A stretch of DNA of 64,000 bases, from positions 270,364 through 334,363 of the forward strand of contig NZ_LMDN01000001.1 in the NCBI RefSeq assembly GCF_001425085.1, given 5' to 3'. Origin of the DNA: Leifsonia sp. Root4. Lineage in GTDB: Bacteria; Actinomycetota; Actinomycetes; Actinomycetales; Microbacteriaceae. The notes beneath the pieces are model-generated. The model was given only the letters and a program-made list of their open reading frames with translations, did no database searches and was not told where the DNA came from. Below are positions 17,628-26,333 of this stretch, piece by piece (position 1 is the stretch's first letter; each line of letters opens with the position of its first letter). Both the position numbers and the translations under genes were made by a program.

Positions 17628-18301
17628 TCTCCGCCGAGCAGCACGCCTCTGACAGCACCACCGCAGAGGACTCACTCTCCCTGGGAGCACGGCTCCGCAC
17701 AGAGACGCACGAGCAGCACCGCTCGACCGAGTCCCGCCCGTTCATTGTGGCGTTGATGAAGGGCGAACTGTCCCTCGAGGACTACACGCGCTACCTGGCG
17801 CAGATGGCCTGGGTGTACGAGGCGCTGGAGTCGCGCACACCGCGCGAGACGGATTTCGCGATCTACGACGCGCGTCTGGACCGGCTCGCCGAGATCGAGA
17901 AGGACCTGGTCGCGCTCGGTGCGGCCGACTGGCGCACGAGCCACCCGGCGCTCGCCTCGACCGAGCGCTACACCGCGCGTCTGCGCGAGCTCGTCGCCAC
18001 CAACGACCCCCGCTTCGTCGCACACCACTACACCCGCTACCTCGGCGACCTCTCCGGTGGTCAGGCAATTTCGCGCCTCGTCGCGCGCCACTACGCGGCC
18101 ACCGACGAGCAGCTCGCGTTCTACCGTTTCGACGGCATCGACAACCACGTGCAGTTCAAGCGCGCCTACCGCGAGCAGCTCGACGCGCTGCCGCTCAGCG
18201 ACGAGCAGAGCGCGGCGGTCGTCGCCGAGGCGCTCGCGGCCTTTGAGTTCAACGGTGCGCTCTTCGACGAGCTGCAGCAGCACGCAACTGCAGCAGCCTG
18301 A
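17615..18301 (+). CDS. hmuO: heme oxygenase (biliverdin-producing)
   Basis: A 228-residue HmuO/HO-1 type enzyme that opens heme to biliverdin, CO and Fe2+ to obtain iron. The likely proximal ligand is H35 in THEQHRSTE, and the distal helix carries YTRYLGDLSGGQ. Length and motifs match bacterial HmuO. The ATG is fixed by the -10 six bases upstream, and the iron box over the start suggests induction in iron starvation. No heme importer lies next to it. The downstream DedA gene begins two bases after the stop and may share the transcript. Confidence 0.93.
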   Translation: MPKLISAEQHASDSTTAEDSLSLGARLRTETHEQHRSTESRPFIVALMKGELSLEDYTRYLAQMAWVYEALESRTPRETDFAIYDARLDRLAEIEKDLVALGAADWRTSHPALASTERYTARLRELVATNDPRFVAHHYTRYLGDLSGGQAISRLVARHYAATDEQLAFYRFDGIDNHVQFKRAYREQLDALPLSDEQSAAVVAEALAAFEFNGALFDELQQHATAAA

Positions 18302-18303
18302 TC

Positions 18304-18996
18304 ATGCTGAGAACGGCCGGCGTCGGCATGAGCGTCAGCGATGAACTCGCCGGCATGCTCGGCGATGTCGGCGTTGTGCTGTTCTACCTGATCGTCTGGG
18401 GCCTCGTCTTCGCCGGCACCGCACTCTTCGTCGGCGTCTTCGTGCCCTTCGTCACCGGCGATTCGCTGCTCTTCGCATCGGGCCTGATCGCGGCCAGCGC
18501 CTCGGGCATCGACATCTGGATCCTCGCCATCGGCACCGGAATCGCCGCGTTCCTCGGCGACCAGGTCGGCTTCCTGATCGGACGCCGCTACGGCAGGCCC
18601 TACCTCGACAAACGTGGAGGGGCCCGCACCCAAACTGCCATCGCCAAGACCGAATGGTTCTACAACACCTTCGGCTGGTGGTCGGTCGTCATCGCCCGCT
18701 TCGTACCGTGGGGTCGCGTGTTTGTGCCCGTCATCGCCGGATTCGGCAAGATGGCGTACATGCGCTTCATCACGGCCAACCTCGTCGGCGCCCTCGCGTG
18801 GGGCGTCGGAATCACGGTGATCGGCTACTTCGCCGCGTCGATCCCCGGGGTGAAGGCCGGCTCGTACGTGATCGCCGGCATCGTGATCACCGCATCGATC
18901 ATCGCCGGCATCCGAGCGTGGCGTGCCGACAAGGCCGAGCGCGCGGACGAGACATTGCGCGCGTCGGTGGCGGGAACAAATACATCCGAGGGATGA
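18304..18996 (+). CDS. DedA family membrane protein
   Basis: A 230-residue VTT/SNARE-associated domain protein with about five membrane segments. The re-entrant motif reads FVPFVTGDSLL, where canonical members have PG before the acidic residue (here TG). IIARFVPWGRVFVPVIAGFGKM matches the conserved second motif with its Arg residues. DedA proteins act in lipid flipping (undecaprenyl phosphate or phospholipid) and membrane-potential upkeep. The ATG chosen lies two bases after the heme oxygenase stop; a start at residue 9 is possible. Confidence 0.85.
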   Translation: MLRTAGVGMSVSDELAGMLGDVGVVLFYLIVWGLVFAGTALFVGVFVPFVTGDSLLFASGLIAASASGIDIWILAIGTGIAAFLGDQVGFLIGRRYGRPYLDKRGGARTQTAIAKTEWFYNTFGWWSVVIARFVPWGRVFVPVIAGFGKMAYMRFITANLVGALAWGVGITVIGYFAASIPGVKAGSYVIAGIVITASIIAGIRAWRADKAERADETLRASVAGTNTSEG

Positions 18997-19035
18997 TCTT
19001 CCCCTCACGCCCGGTAATCTCCCCCTCCCGAAAGT

Positions 19036-19041
19036 TAGACT
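19036..19041 (+). promoter_or_regulatory. -10 element TAGACT, leaderless DedA gene
   Basis: TAGACT ends seven bases before the GTG at 19049. This sets the start and excludes a longer in-frame reading that would overlap the previous gene. Confidence 0.6.
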
Positions 19042-19048
19042 GCCTCTC

Positions 19049-19789
19049 GTGATTCATACTTCCCTCATTCCCTGGCTCGACCCCGAGGTCATCATTTCCT
19101 CCGCCGGCCCATGGGCTCTGTTGGTGGTGTGCGCCATCGTCTTCGCCGAGACGGGCCTGCTCGTCGGGTTCCTGCTGCCGGGCGACACGCTGCTCGTGAT
19201 CTCCGGGCTGCTCACCCACACGCTCTTCGTCTTCGGTGTGGACATCTGGTGGGTCTGCCTCGCGATCGGCTTCGCCGCATTCCTCGGTGGTGAGGTCGGC
19301 TATCTGATCGGGCACAAACTCGGCCCGAAGGTGTTCGAGCGCAAGGAGTCCGGACTGTTCAGCGTCGAGAATGTGCGCCGCACCAACGCGTTCTTCGACC
19401 GCTTCGGCGCTCTGGCCATCATCCTGGCCCGCTTCGTTCCGATCGTGCGCACCTTCGCCCCCGTCGCCGCGGGCGTCGGCCACATGAACTACAAGAAGTA
19501 CACGCTGTTCAACCTGATCGGCGCGCTCATCTGGGGTGCAGGCCTGACCTACTTCGGCTACCTGCTCGGCTACATCCCCCCGATCGCGAACTTTGTGCAG
19601 GAGTACATCGACATCATCCTGCTCGGTGCCGTGACGATCACGCTGATCCCGACGGTCTGGCACTACATCAGCTCTGTGCGGAAGGCCAAGCGCTCGACGG
19701 CGGCCGGCCCCGACCACGTGACGGATGCCGAGGAGGCAGCCGCCCTCGCCCTCGACCCGGACGTTTTCGACAGCCCGCACGAGAAGTAA
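19049..19789 (+). CDS. DedA family membrane protein (canonical)
   Basis: A 246-residue DedA protein with the standard motifs GFLLPGDTLL (about residues 40-49) and ILARFVPIVRTFAPVAAGVGHM. About five to six membrane segments are followed by a cytoplasmic tail rich in Ala, Glu and Asp. It is likely a lipid scramblase or carrier-lipid flippase, as proposed for DedA/UptA proteins. It is the second DedA gene in a row but has its own leaderless promoter. It is convergent with the CDF gene. Confidence 0.9.
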   Translation: MIHTSLIPWLDPEVIISSAGPWALLVVCAIVFAETGLLVGFLLPGDTLLVISGLLTHTLFVFGVDIWWVCLAIGFAAFLGGEVGYLIGHKLGPKVFERKESGLFSVENVRRTNAFFDRFGALAIILARFVPIVRTFAPVAAGVGHMNYKKYTLFNLIGALIWGAGLTYFGYLLGYIPPIANFVQEYIDIILLGAVTITLIPTVWHYISSVRKAKRSTAAGPDHVTDAEEAAALALDPDVFDSPHEK

Positions 19790-19806
19790 CGCCGCTCCAT
19801 CGCCCG

Positions 19807-20721
19807 TCAGGCGTGCGAGTGCTCCTCATGCTCGGCGTGCTCCGCCGGCTCGAGCTGGAACGTGGAGTGCGCGACGTCGAAGTGCTCTTCGAGGCACTCG
19901 CTGAGCTCGTCGAGCAGGCAGCCGCCGGCATCCCCACGGAGCACCTCCGGCTCGACGACGACGTGGGCGCTGAAAACGTGAGCACCGGTCGTGATCGCCC
20001 AGACGTGCACATCGTGCACGTCGACGACGCCCGTGGTGGCGAGGATGTGAGCCCGGATCTCGGCGACGCTCGTGTCCGCCGGCACCGCCTGGCTGAGCAC
20101 GCGCACCACATCGCGGAGCAGCGAGAACGCCCGCGGAATGATCATCACGGCGATCGCCAGAGAGGCGATCGCGTCGGCCTTCTCGAAGCCGGTGGTCATG
20201 ATCACGACAGCCGCGATGATGACGGCGATGGAGCCGAGCATGTCCCCGAAGACCTCGAGATACGCGCCCCGCATGTTGATCGAGTTCTTCGCTCCCCCGC
20301 GCAACACGAACATGGCGGCGATATTGGCGCCGAGGCCCAGCACCGCCACGAGCAGCATCGTGCCGCCCTGCACCTCCGGGCCACCGGCCTCGGTCAGCCG
20401 GCGGATGCCCTCGATCGTGACGCTGACGGCGACGACCGTGAGCACGATGCCGTTGAAGAGCGCGGCGAACACCTCTGCCCGCTGATAGCCGTAGGTCTGG
20501 CGGTCATTCGCGGGCCGCGCGGCGATGACCGTCGCGACGAGCGCGATGATGAGTCCGGTCAGGTCCGAGAACATGTGGCCCGCGTCGGCCAGCAGGGACA
20601 GCGAACCGCTGAGCAGGGCACCGACGACCTCAACGAGCAGGAACACTCCGATGATGCCGATGGCGATCAGCAGGCGTTTCCGGTTCGTCGTTGCGGTGGC
20701 GTGGCTGTGATCGTGACCCAT
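19807..20721 (-). CDS. CDF family divalent metal cation exporter (CzcD/ZitB-like)
   Basis: A 304-residue cation diffusion facilitator with six membrane helices, His-rich ends (MGHDHSHA, and HAEHEEHSHA at the C-terminus) and a cytoplasmic ferredoxin-like domain (about 205-290). It exports Zn2+, Co2+ or similar ions in exchange for protons. The helix 2 site HMFSD is intact. In helix 5 the usual HxxxD reads EVFGD, with Glu for His, so metal preference may differ from E. coli ZitB. The start is set by a leaderless promoter. Confidence 0.92.
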   Translation of the reverse strand: MGHDHSHATATTNRKRLLIAIGIIGVFLLVEVVGALLSGSLSLLADAGHMFSDLTGLIIALVATVIAARPANDRQTYGYQRAEVFAALFNGIVLTVVAVSVTIEGIRRLTEAGGPEVQGGTMLLVAVLGLGANIAAMFVLRGGAKNSINMRGAYLEVFGDMLGSIAVIIAAVVIMTTGFEKADAIASLAIAVMIIPRAFSLLRDVVRVLSQAVPADTSVAEIRAHILATTGVVDVHDVHVWAITTGAHVFSAHVVVEPEVLRGDAGGCLLDELSECLEEHFDVAHSTFQLEPAEHAEHEEHSHA

Positions 20722-20728
20722 GACATCA

Positions 20729-20734
20729 ACGCTA
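20729..20734 (-). promoter_or_regulatory. -10 element TAGCGT, leaderless CDF gene
   Basis: Minus-strand TAGCGT ends seven bases before the ATG at 20721. It lies in the 50-bp gap after rdgB, so the exporter need not depend on the rph-rdgB transcript. Confidence 0.55.
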
Positions 20735-20771
20735 GGCCGCGAAAACGCGCCACGCCAACGCGCCCCGCTAG

Positions 20772-21398
20772 TTAGGAATGAGTGCCATTCTCAATAGATT
20801 CGAGCAGCACCGGGAGCAACGCCTGCACAGCGCGCGCCCTATGGCTGTTGGCGTTCTTGACCTCGGGGTCCAGCTCCGCCGCGGTCACGGTGAAGCCATC
20901 CGGGATGAAGATCGGGTCGTAGCCGAAGCCGTGCGCGCCGGAGACCTCGGTGGCCAGTGTTCCGGGCCAGACACCGGATGCGACGTGCTCGAATCCGGTT
21001 CCAGATGCCGCGGCGGGCGGGATCACGAGCGCGATGGCACAGTGGAAGGCCGCGGCCCGGTGCGGATCGCCGATGTCGCCGAGCTGATCGAGCAGAAGCC
21101 GTGTGTTCGCCGCACTGTCGCCGTGTGACCCGGCCCAGCGCGCCGAGAAGATGCCGGGCGCGCCGCCCATCACGTCGACGGCGATCCCGGAGTCGTCCGC
21201 CAGCGCGATGAGACCGGTGTGTGCCGCCGCCGTCCGCGCCTTGATGAGCGCGTTCGCGGCGAAGCTGGTGCCGTCCTCGACGGGCTCGGGGCCGTCGTAG
21301 GCGTGCACGACGGCGTCCGGCAGCACGGCAGCGAGGATCCGCTGGAACTCCTCGACCTTGTGCTGGTTGTGCGTGGCGAGGACGAACTCGATGCTCAC
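20772..21398 (-). CDS. rdgB: non-canonical purine NTP pyrophosphatase (RdgB/HAM1)
   Basis: A 208-residue enzyme hydrolysing dITP, ITP and XTP to the monophosphate, which keeps deaminated purines out of nucleic acids. Motifs: substrate loop THNQHKVEE near the N-terminus, [10 protein letters not shown] with the catalytic Asp, GFGYDPIF, and [10 protein letters not shown] near the end. The GTG start overlaps the rph stop by three to four bases, giving the conserved pair rph-rdgB. Confidence 0.95.
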   Translation of the reverse strand: MSIEFVLATHNQHKVEEFQRILAAVLPDAVVHAYDGPEPVEDGTSFAANALIKARTAAAHTGLIALADDSGIAVDVMGGAPGIFSARWAGSHGDSAANTRLLLDQLGDIGDPHRAAAFHCAIALVIPPAAASGTGFEHVASGVWPGTLATEVSGAHGFGYDPIFIPDGFTVTAAELDPEVKNANSHRARAVQALLPVLLESIENGTHS

Positions 21399-22153
21399 GC
21401 GCGCGCCTCGGCGAGGGTTGCAAGCTGCAGCTCGGTGAGGGTGGCCGCGCCGGAGACGGCGAGGTCGAGCAGCGAGTCGAGCTCGCGGCGATCGAACGGG
21501 GCGGCCTCGGCCGTGCCCTGCACCTCGACGAAGAGGCCGCGGCCCGTGACGACAACGTTCATGTCGGTCTCCGCGCGCACATCCTCGGTGTATGCCAAAT
21601 CGAGCATGGGCTCACCGTCGATGATTCCAACCGAGACCGCGGCGACGCTGTCGATGAGCGGCTGCGCCTTCTGCGCGAGGAACTTCTTGCCGCGGCCCCA
21701 CTCGAGCGCGTCGGCGAGGGCGACGTACGCGCCCGTGATCGCCGCTGTGCGGGTGCCGCCGTCGGCCTGCAGAACGTCGCAGTCGATGACGATGGTGTTC
21801 TCGCCGAGCGCCTTCATGTCGACGACGGCGCGCAGGCTCCGCCCGATCAGCCGGCTGATCTCGTGGGTGCGCCCGCCGATCTTGCCCTTGACCGACTCGC
21901 GGTCCATGCGGGAGTTCGTGCTGCGCGGCAGCATCGAGTACTCGGCCGTGACCCAGCCCTTGCCCTTGCCGGCCATCCAGCGCGGGACGCCGTTCGTGAA
22001 GGAGGCGGTGCAGAGCACCTTGGTTCGCCCGAAGGAGATCAGCGCGCTGCCCTCCGCCTGATCGCTCCAGCCCCGTTCGATCGTGACGGGGCGCAGTTCG
22101 CTGACGGATCGACCGTCGACACGGACGATGTCAGAGCTGTTCAGAGTGGTCAC
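21395..22153 (-). CDS. rph: ribonuclease PH
   Basis: A 252-residue phosphorolytic 3'-5' exoribonuclease that trims tRNA 3' ends. Typical blocks are RVDGR near the N-terminus, [24 protein letters not shown], and [20 protein letters not shown]. The GTG start has an AGGAG site five bases upstream. It follows murI by eight bases, so murI-rph-rdgB is probably one operon. Confidence 0.96.
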   Translation of the reverse strand: MTTLNSSDIVRVDGRSVSELRPVTIERGWSDQAEGSALISFGRTKVLCTASFTNGVPRWMAGKGKGWVTAEYSMLPRSTNSRMDRESVKGKIGGRTHEISRLIGRSLRAVVDMKALGENTIVIDCDVLQADGGTRTAAITGAYVALADALEWGRGKKFLAQKAQPLIDSVAAVSVGIIDGEPMLDLAYTEDVRAETDMNVVVTGRGLFVEVQGTAEAAPFDRRELDSLLDLAVSGAATLTELQLATLAEARA

Positions 22154-22161
22154 GGTGTCTC

Positions 22162-22992
22162 CTAGACGGTTGTGGGGGTGATCGTGTTGATGATGCCCGT
22201 CTCGACGAGTTCGACATCGGAGATGTCTGGACCGATGAGCCGGTGGGCGAGATCGAGGAAATCGGATGCGCTGTCACCGGTCGCCTCGTAGCGGTAGCTC
22301 GGTGGCGTCGGCGCCGTGCGCTCCAGCCCCTGGCTGACGAGGGTGCGGTAGACGTCCTTGGCGGTCTCGGTGTCGCTCGAGACGAGGGTGACGCTCTCCC
22401 CCATGACATAGCTGATGGCGCCCTTGAGGAAGGGATAGTGGGTGCATCCGAGCACGAGGGTGTCGACATCCGCCGCCCGCAATGGCGCCAGATACTCCTC
22501 AGCCGTCGCCAGCACCTCAGCGCCGGTTGTCACTCCGGCCTCGACGAACTCGACGAAGCGCGGGCAGGCCTGGCTGAACAGCTCAAGGCTGGGCGCGGCG
22601 GCGAATGCGTCGTTGTAGGCCCGCGAGGCGATCGTGCCCTCTGTGCCGATGACGCCGACGCGCTGGTTGCGGGTGCTGGCGACCGCGCGGCGCACGGCCG
22701 GCTGGATCACCTCGATCACGGGGACGCTGTAGCGTTCGCGGGCGTCTCTGAGCATCGCAGCGGATGCCGTGTTGCACGCGATCACGAGCATCTTCACACC
22801 CTGCTCGACGAGGTCATCGAGCACCTCGAGCGCGTAGCCGCGGACCGCCGCGATCTTCTTCGGGCCGTACGGGGAATGCGCGAGGTCGCCGATGTAGAGA
22901 ATCGACTCGTTCGGCAGTTGATCCTTCACGGCCCTGGCCACGGTCAAACCGCCAACGCCTGAGTCGAAGATCCCAATCGGTGCATCCGTCAC
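22162..22992 (-). CDS. murI: glutamate racemase
   Basis: A 276-residue enzyme that converts L- to D-glutamate for peptidoglycan. The N-terminal block is [16 protein letters not shown]. The two catalytic Cys lie in VIACNTASA and [12 protein letters not shown] place the start at GTG 22992, where a -10 TAGGGT lies eight bases upstream. The longer reading would cross the divergent pncB promoter and start codon. Confidence 0.95.
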   Translation of the reverse strand: MTDAPIGIFDSGVGGLTVARAVKDQLPNESILYIGDLAHSPYGPKKIAAVRGYALEVLDDLVEQGVKMLVIACNTASAAMLRDARERYSVPVIEVIQPAVRRAVASTRNQRVGVIGTEGTIASRAYNDAFAAAPSLELFSQACPRFVEFVEAGVTTGAEVLATAEEYLAPLRAADVDTLVLGCTHYPFLKGAISYVMGESVTLVSSDTETAKDVYRTLVSQGLERTAPTPPSYRYEATGDSASDFLDLAHRLIGPDISDVELVETGIINTITPTTV

Positions 22993-23000
22993 GTCTGTCA

Positions 23001-23013
23001 ACCCTACTAGGCT
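23001..23013. promoter_or_regulatory. back-to-back -10 elements of murI and pncB
   Basis: ACCCTACTAGGCT holds the minus-strand -10 TAGGGT (23001-23006) for murI and the plus-strand -10 TAGGCT (23008-23013) for pncB, one base apart. Start codons are eight and seven bases away. Both genes would be leaderless, and each -35 region falls on the other's start region. Confidence 0.6.
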
Positions 23014-23020
23014 GGCCTGC

Positions 23021-24352
23021 GTGAACAGCTCTGCCCTTCTCACCGATCGCTACGAACTCACGATGGTGGATGCCGCCATGCAGAGCGGAACCGCCGATCG
23101 GCTGTGTCTGTTCGAGGCGTTCGCCCGCCGGCTGCCGCACGGCCGCCGCTACGGCATCGTGGCCGGAACCGGCCGACTGCTGGAGCTGATCCAGGCCTTC
23201 CGCTTCGGGGACTCCGAACTCGACTGGCTGCGCGAGAACGGCGTCGTGCGCCAGCCGACACTGGACTGGCTCGCCGACTATCGCTTCAACGGCGAGATCT
23301 GGGGCTACCAGGAGGGCGAGGCCTACTTCCCCGGCTCTCCCCTGCTGACCGTCGAGTCGACATTCGCAGAGGGCGTGATCCTCGAGACCCTGATCCTCAG
23401 CGTGCTGAACTATGACACCTCTGTGGCCAGCGCGGCCGCCCGCATGGTGTCCGTCGCGCTCGGTCGCCCGATCGCGGAGATGGGGTCCCGACGCACAGGT
23501 GAGCAGTCCGCCGTCGCCGCCGCGCGTGCCGCGTACATCGGCGGCTTCGACGCCACGAGCAATTTGGAGGCCGGCCGCCGCTGGGGGCTCCCGACCATGG
23601 GAACCGCCGCCCACGCCTTCACCCTCCTGCACGACAGTGAGGAGGACGCGTTCCGCGCCCAGGTGGCCGCATTCGGGCCGGGCACCACGCTCCTCGTCGA
23701 CACCTACGACATCAAGACGGGCGTCGAGCTCGCCGTCAGGGTCGCCGGCACCGAGCTCGGCGCCGTGCGCATCGACTCCGGTGACCTGCCCACCGTCGTG
23801 GCCGCCGTGCGCGATCAGCTCGACAGCCTGGGCGCCGTGAACACCCGCATCACCGTCACGAGCGATCTCGACGAGCACACCATCGCCGGCCTCTCCGGCT
23901 CCCCCGTCGACGCCTACGGTGTCGGCACCTCCGTCGTGACCGGATCGGGTTCCCCGGCCGCAGGAATGGTCTACAAGCTCGTCGCCCACAAGGGTGATGG
24001 GCGAGGAGCAGATGCCGGCGACTGGATCCCGGTGGCGAAGGCCAGCGTGGCGAAGGCCAGCCTCGGTGGGCGCAAGCGCGCCCTGCGCCGCATCGACAGC
24101 ACACGCACGGCCCGCGAGGAGATCGTCGATGTGCAGGGAAGCGGCGTCGACCTCCCGGTCGACCTGCCGAGCGAGAGCCACCGCGAGCTGCTCGTGCAGC
24201 TCGTGAACGGCGGCGTGCCGGACGAGCGCTTCCTCGGCCACGCCGGCACCGTGCTCGCCCGCAACCACCGCGCAGCCGTGATGCAGGAACTGCCGATCGA
24301 GGCGTTCCGGCTGGGTCAGGGCGAGCCCGTCATCCCCACCGTGTACCGCTAA
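23021..24352 (+). CDS. pncB: nicotinate phosphoribosyltransferase
   Basis: A 443-residue NAD-salvage enzyme joining nicotinate and PRPP to give nicotinate mononucleotide. Family marks are the N-terminal [18 protein letters not shown], then [21 protein letters not shown] and VRIDSGDLP, with VTSDLDE and a Gly-rich phosphate site ([20 protein letters not shown]). The GTG start is set by the leaderless -10 seven bases upstream. It is monocistronic; a repeat hairpin follows. Confidence 0.95.
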   Translation: MNSSALLTDRYELTMVDAAMQSGTADRLCLFEAFARRLPHGRRYGIVAGTGRLLELIQAFRFGDSELDWLRENGVVRQPTLDWLADYRFNGEIWGYQEGEAYFPGSPLLTVESTFAEGVILETLILSVLNYDTSVASAAARMVSVALGRPIAEMGSRRTGEQSAVAAARAAYIGGFDATSNLEAGRRWGLPTMGTAAHAFTLLHDSEEDAFRAQVAAFGPGTTLLVDTYDIKTGVELAVRVAGTELGAVRIDSGDLPTVVAAVRDQLDSLGAVNTRITVTSDLDEHTIAGLSGSPVDAYGVGTSVVTGSGSPAAGMVYKLVAHKGDGRGADAGDWIPVAKASVAKASLGGRKRALRRIDSTRTAREEIVDVQGSGVDLPVDLPSESHRELLVQLVNGGVPDERFLGHAGTVLARNHRAAVMQELPIEAFRLGQGEPVIPTVYR

Positions 24353-24357
24353 AGGGT

Positions 24358-24419
24358 TTCGACAGGCTCAACCAGCGGTCCACCGCTGATTGAGCTCGAC
24401 TCGTCCTGAGCCTGTCGAA
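24358..24419. repeat. interspersed inverted repeat
   Basis: Arms TTCGACAGGCTCA (24358-24370) and TGAGCCTGTCGAA (24407-24419) are perfect inverted repeats around a 36-base centre with its own small hairpin (CAGCGG/CCGCTG). The same motif occurs at 35725-35792 and, in variant form, at 50685-50840. It may also end transcription between pncB and the DUF3039 gene. Confidence 0.85.
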
Positions 24420-24428
24420 GGATCGAAA

Positions 24429-24716
24429 TCATTCGGCCTTCATCTTTTCGTAGATCTCTTTGCAACTCGGGCAGACCGGGAACTTCTCCGGGTCGCGCCC
24501 CGGCGTCCACTTCTTGCCGCACAGGGCCTTGACCGGCTTGCCCGTCAGGGCCGACTGCAGGATCTTCTCTTTCTTGACGTAGTGCGAGAAGCGCTCGTGA
24601 TCACCGGGCTCGATGGCCTCCTGGTTGAGCAGCTCTTCGAGCTCACGGTCGAGAGTGGACGTTCCGCCGCCGGGCATTCCCGGGTCGGCGATGCTCGCGC
24701 GGAAGTGTTCAGACAT
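24429..24716 (-). CDS. DUF3039 protein with CxxC motif
   Basis: A 95-residue conserved actinobacterial protein of unknown role. The N-terminus is flexible; residues about 35-95 carry the family core, HYVKKEKILQSALTGKPVKA, then LCGKKW and FPVCPSCKEIYEKM. The three Cys, with a nearby His, suggest a small zinc-binding fold. A leaderless promoter sets the ATG. Confidence 0.9.
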   Translation of the reverse strand: MSEHFRASIADPGMPGGGTSTLDRELEELLNQEAIEPGDHERFSHYVKKEKILQSALTGKPVKALCGKKWTPGRDPEKFPVCPSCKEIYEKMKAE

Positions 24717-24722
24717 GCCTCA

Positions 24723-24728
24723 AGAATA
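24723..24728 (-). promoter_or_regulatory. -10 element TATTCT, leaderless DUF3039 gene
   Basis: Minus-strand TATTCT ends six bases before the ATG at 24716. Confidence 0.6.
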
Positions 24729-24758
24729 ACGCGCATACGGGATGCCGCGGCCACCCGT

Positions 24759-26333
24759 TCAGGCGCGGAGTGCCGCTGCCAACAGCTCTGGCCCACGCGC
24801 GTCGAAGGTGCGCGAGCCGACCCAGACACCGACGATCAGCGCGATGACGCCGACGCCGCAGCCAGCGATCAGCGAGGCGATGTGCCACTCCGGGTTGTCG
24901 GTGAAGCCGAGGATGGCGAAGCCGACGGCGGGCAGGCTGAGCACGACGGTGCCGAACAGGGTCAACGACTGCACGAGCGCGGCCGCCGTTCCGGAGGACT
25001 GCGGCTGGGCGAATGGGCTGTCGCCCGGCTTTGTCACCGGGTACGGGAAGCGGGCAGAGGTGTAGCTGCCGAAACCGAGACCGCCGAGGAACAGGCACGT
25101 GCTCACGCCGAGCAATGCCGGCATGGCGCTCCAGTCCTTGCTGAGCAGCATGCTGACCCCGGTGCCGAGACCGATCACGATGACGCCCAGCACGAGTGCC
25201 GGAGCGAGTCGCCCGATGCGATCGGCCCCGCCCTTCGTGCCCGATGCCACGTGCAGCCAGATCGCGGTGTTGTCGTACGCGACGTCGTTGTGGATGGTCC
25301 AGCCGAGGAACAGGCTCATCACGGGCACCGGCAGCAGCGCGAGGTACTCACCGCTGACGCCGCCGATGCTGAGCGAGAGCATGAGGATCACGGGCAGCAC
25401 GGGGATCATCACGAGTGACACCCAGTAGCGGGCATCCCGCGTCCAGTAGGTGATGCTGCGCGCGGCGATCGCGCCGGCCGGGGTGTGCGGAAGCCGGTCG
25501 AACCAGCCGATGCCGTGGTACGCCTTGCTCGCGGCCTCACGGCCCGGCGTCACCAGCATCTTCGCGACCAGCGCCTGCCATCCCAGCCAGAGCAGCCAGA
25601 GCGTTGCTGCGGCGATCAGGAGCTTGAGCAATGCCGCACCCCAGTCTCCGTTGCTGGCATCGCCCGGCACAGCCCAGACGGCGCCGAGCGGGGTCCAGCT
25701 GAGTACATCGGCCAGCTGGGAGATCACGGCGGCGCCGTCTTCCTCCCAGTCGAGGTTGCTCAGCAAGATGACGACCGGGGAGATCATGACGAGCGCGAAG
25801 AGGCCGAGCACGCCGGTGAACTCCCTGGCACGACGGGTCGCAAGCAGGAAGGAGGCGATCGACGTCGTCACCCGCGCCACCAGCACACAGCTGCCGAGCG
25901 CGAGCGCCGCGGCGAGCACCGCGAGCAGCGTCTCAGCGATTCCGCGCGACCAGGTGACGACGAAGCCGAGCAGCACGATCGTGAGCGTGACGGCCGGAAT
26001 TCCGAGGAGCGCGCTGAGAGCGAGGCCGAACGAGAGCCGGCGGTTCGGCATCCCGAACAGCGCGAAGGCGCGCGGATCCATCGTGTCGTCGACCCCGAAG
26101 ATCAGCGGCACGATCAGGAATCCCAGCAGAACGAGGGAGCCGCCGAGCACAATGAAGTCGCGGATCGCCTCCGTCTCGTTCACAAACCGCAGGGCGATGA
26201 GGCCCGTCGTGAGGAACACGGCCAGACCGAGGCCGTAGAGCAGCCCGACGATCATGCCGACGAGTTGCCATGGGCTGCGCCGGAACAGATTGCCCAGCAG
26301 TCGGAGCTTTAGTCCGAGAAACTGTGCAACCAT
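24759..26333 (-). CDS. ABC exporter permease, about 12 membrane helices
   Basis: A 524-residue membrane protein with two groups of about six helices and short loops, the layout of fused ABC-2-type export permeases. It partners the ATPase immediately upstream; the genes overlap by 25 bases. A GGAGGGG site lies just before the ATG, and the longer in-frame reading would lie inside the ATPase. The substrate cannot be read from sequence. It is the last gene of the pair, 42 bases before the DUF3039 gene. Confidence 0.82.
   Translation of the reverse strand: MVAQFLGLKLRLLGNLFRRSPWQLVGMIVGLLYGLGLAVFLTTGLIALRFVNETEAIRDFIVLGGSLVLLGFLIVPLIFGVDDTMDPRAFALFGMPNRRLSFGLALSALLGIPAVTLTIVLLGFVVTWSRGIAETLLAVLAAALALGSCVLVARVTTSIASFLLATRRAREFTGVLGLFALVMISPVVILLSNLDWEEDGAAVISQLADVLSWTPLGAVWAVPGDASNGDWGAALLKLLIAAATLWLLWLGWQALVAKMLVTPGREAASKAYHGIGWFDRLPHTPAGAIAARSITYWTRDARYWVSLVMIPVLPVILMLSLSIGGVSGEYLALLPVPVMSLFLGWTIHNDVAYDNTAIWLHVASGTKGGADRIGRLAPALVLGVIVIGLGTGVSMLLSKDWSAMPALLGVSTCLFLGGLGFGSYTSARFPYPVTKPGDSPFAQPQSSGTAAALVQSLTLFGTVVLSLPAVGFAILGFTDNPEWHIASLIAGCGVGVIALIVGVWVGSRTFDARGPELLAAALRA

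Noticed and set aside
19807-20721. Glu for His in helix 5 of the CDF exporter as a novel feature
   Set aside because: The change may affect metal choice, but I believe similar EVxGD sites occur in other actinobacterial members, so I left it as a note in the gene entry.
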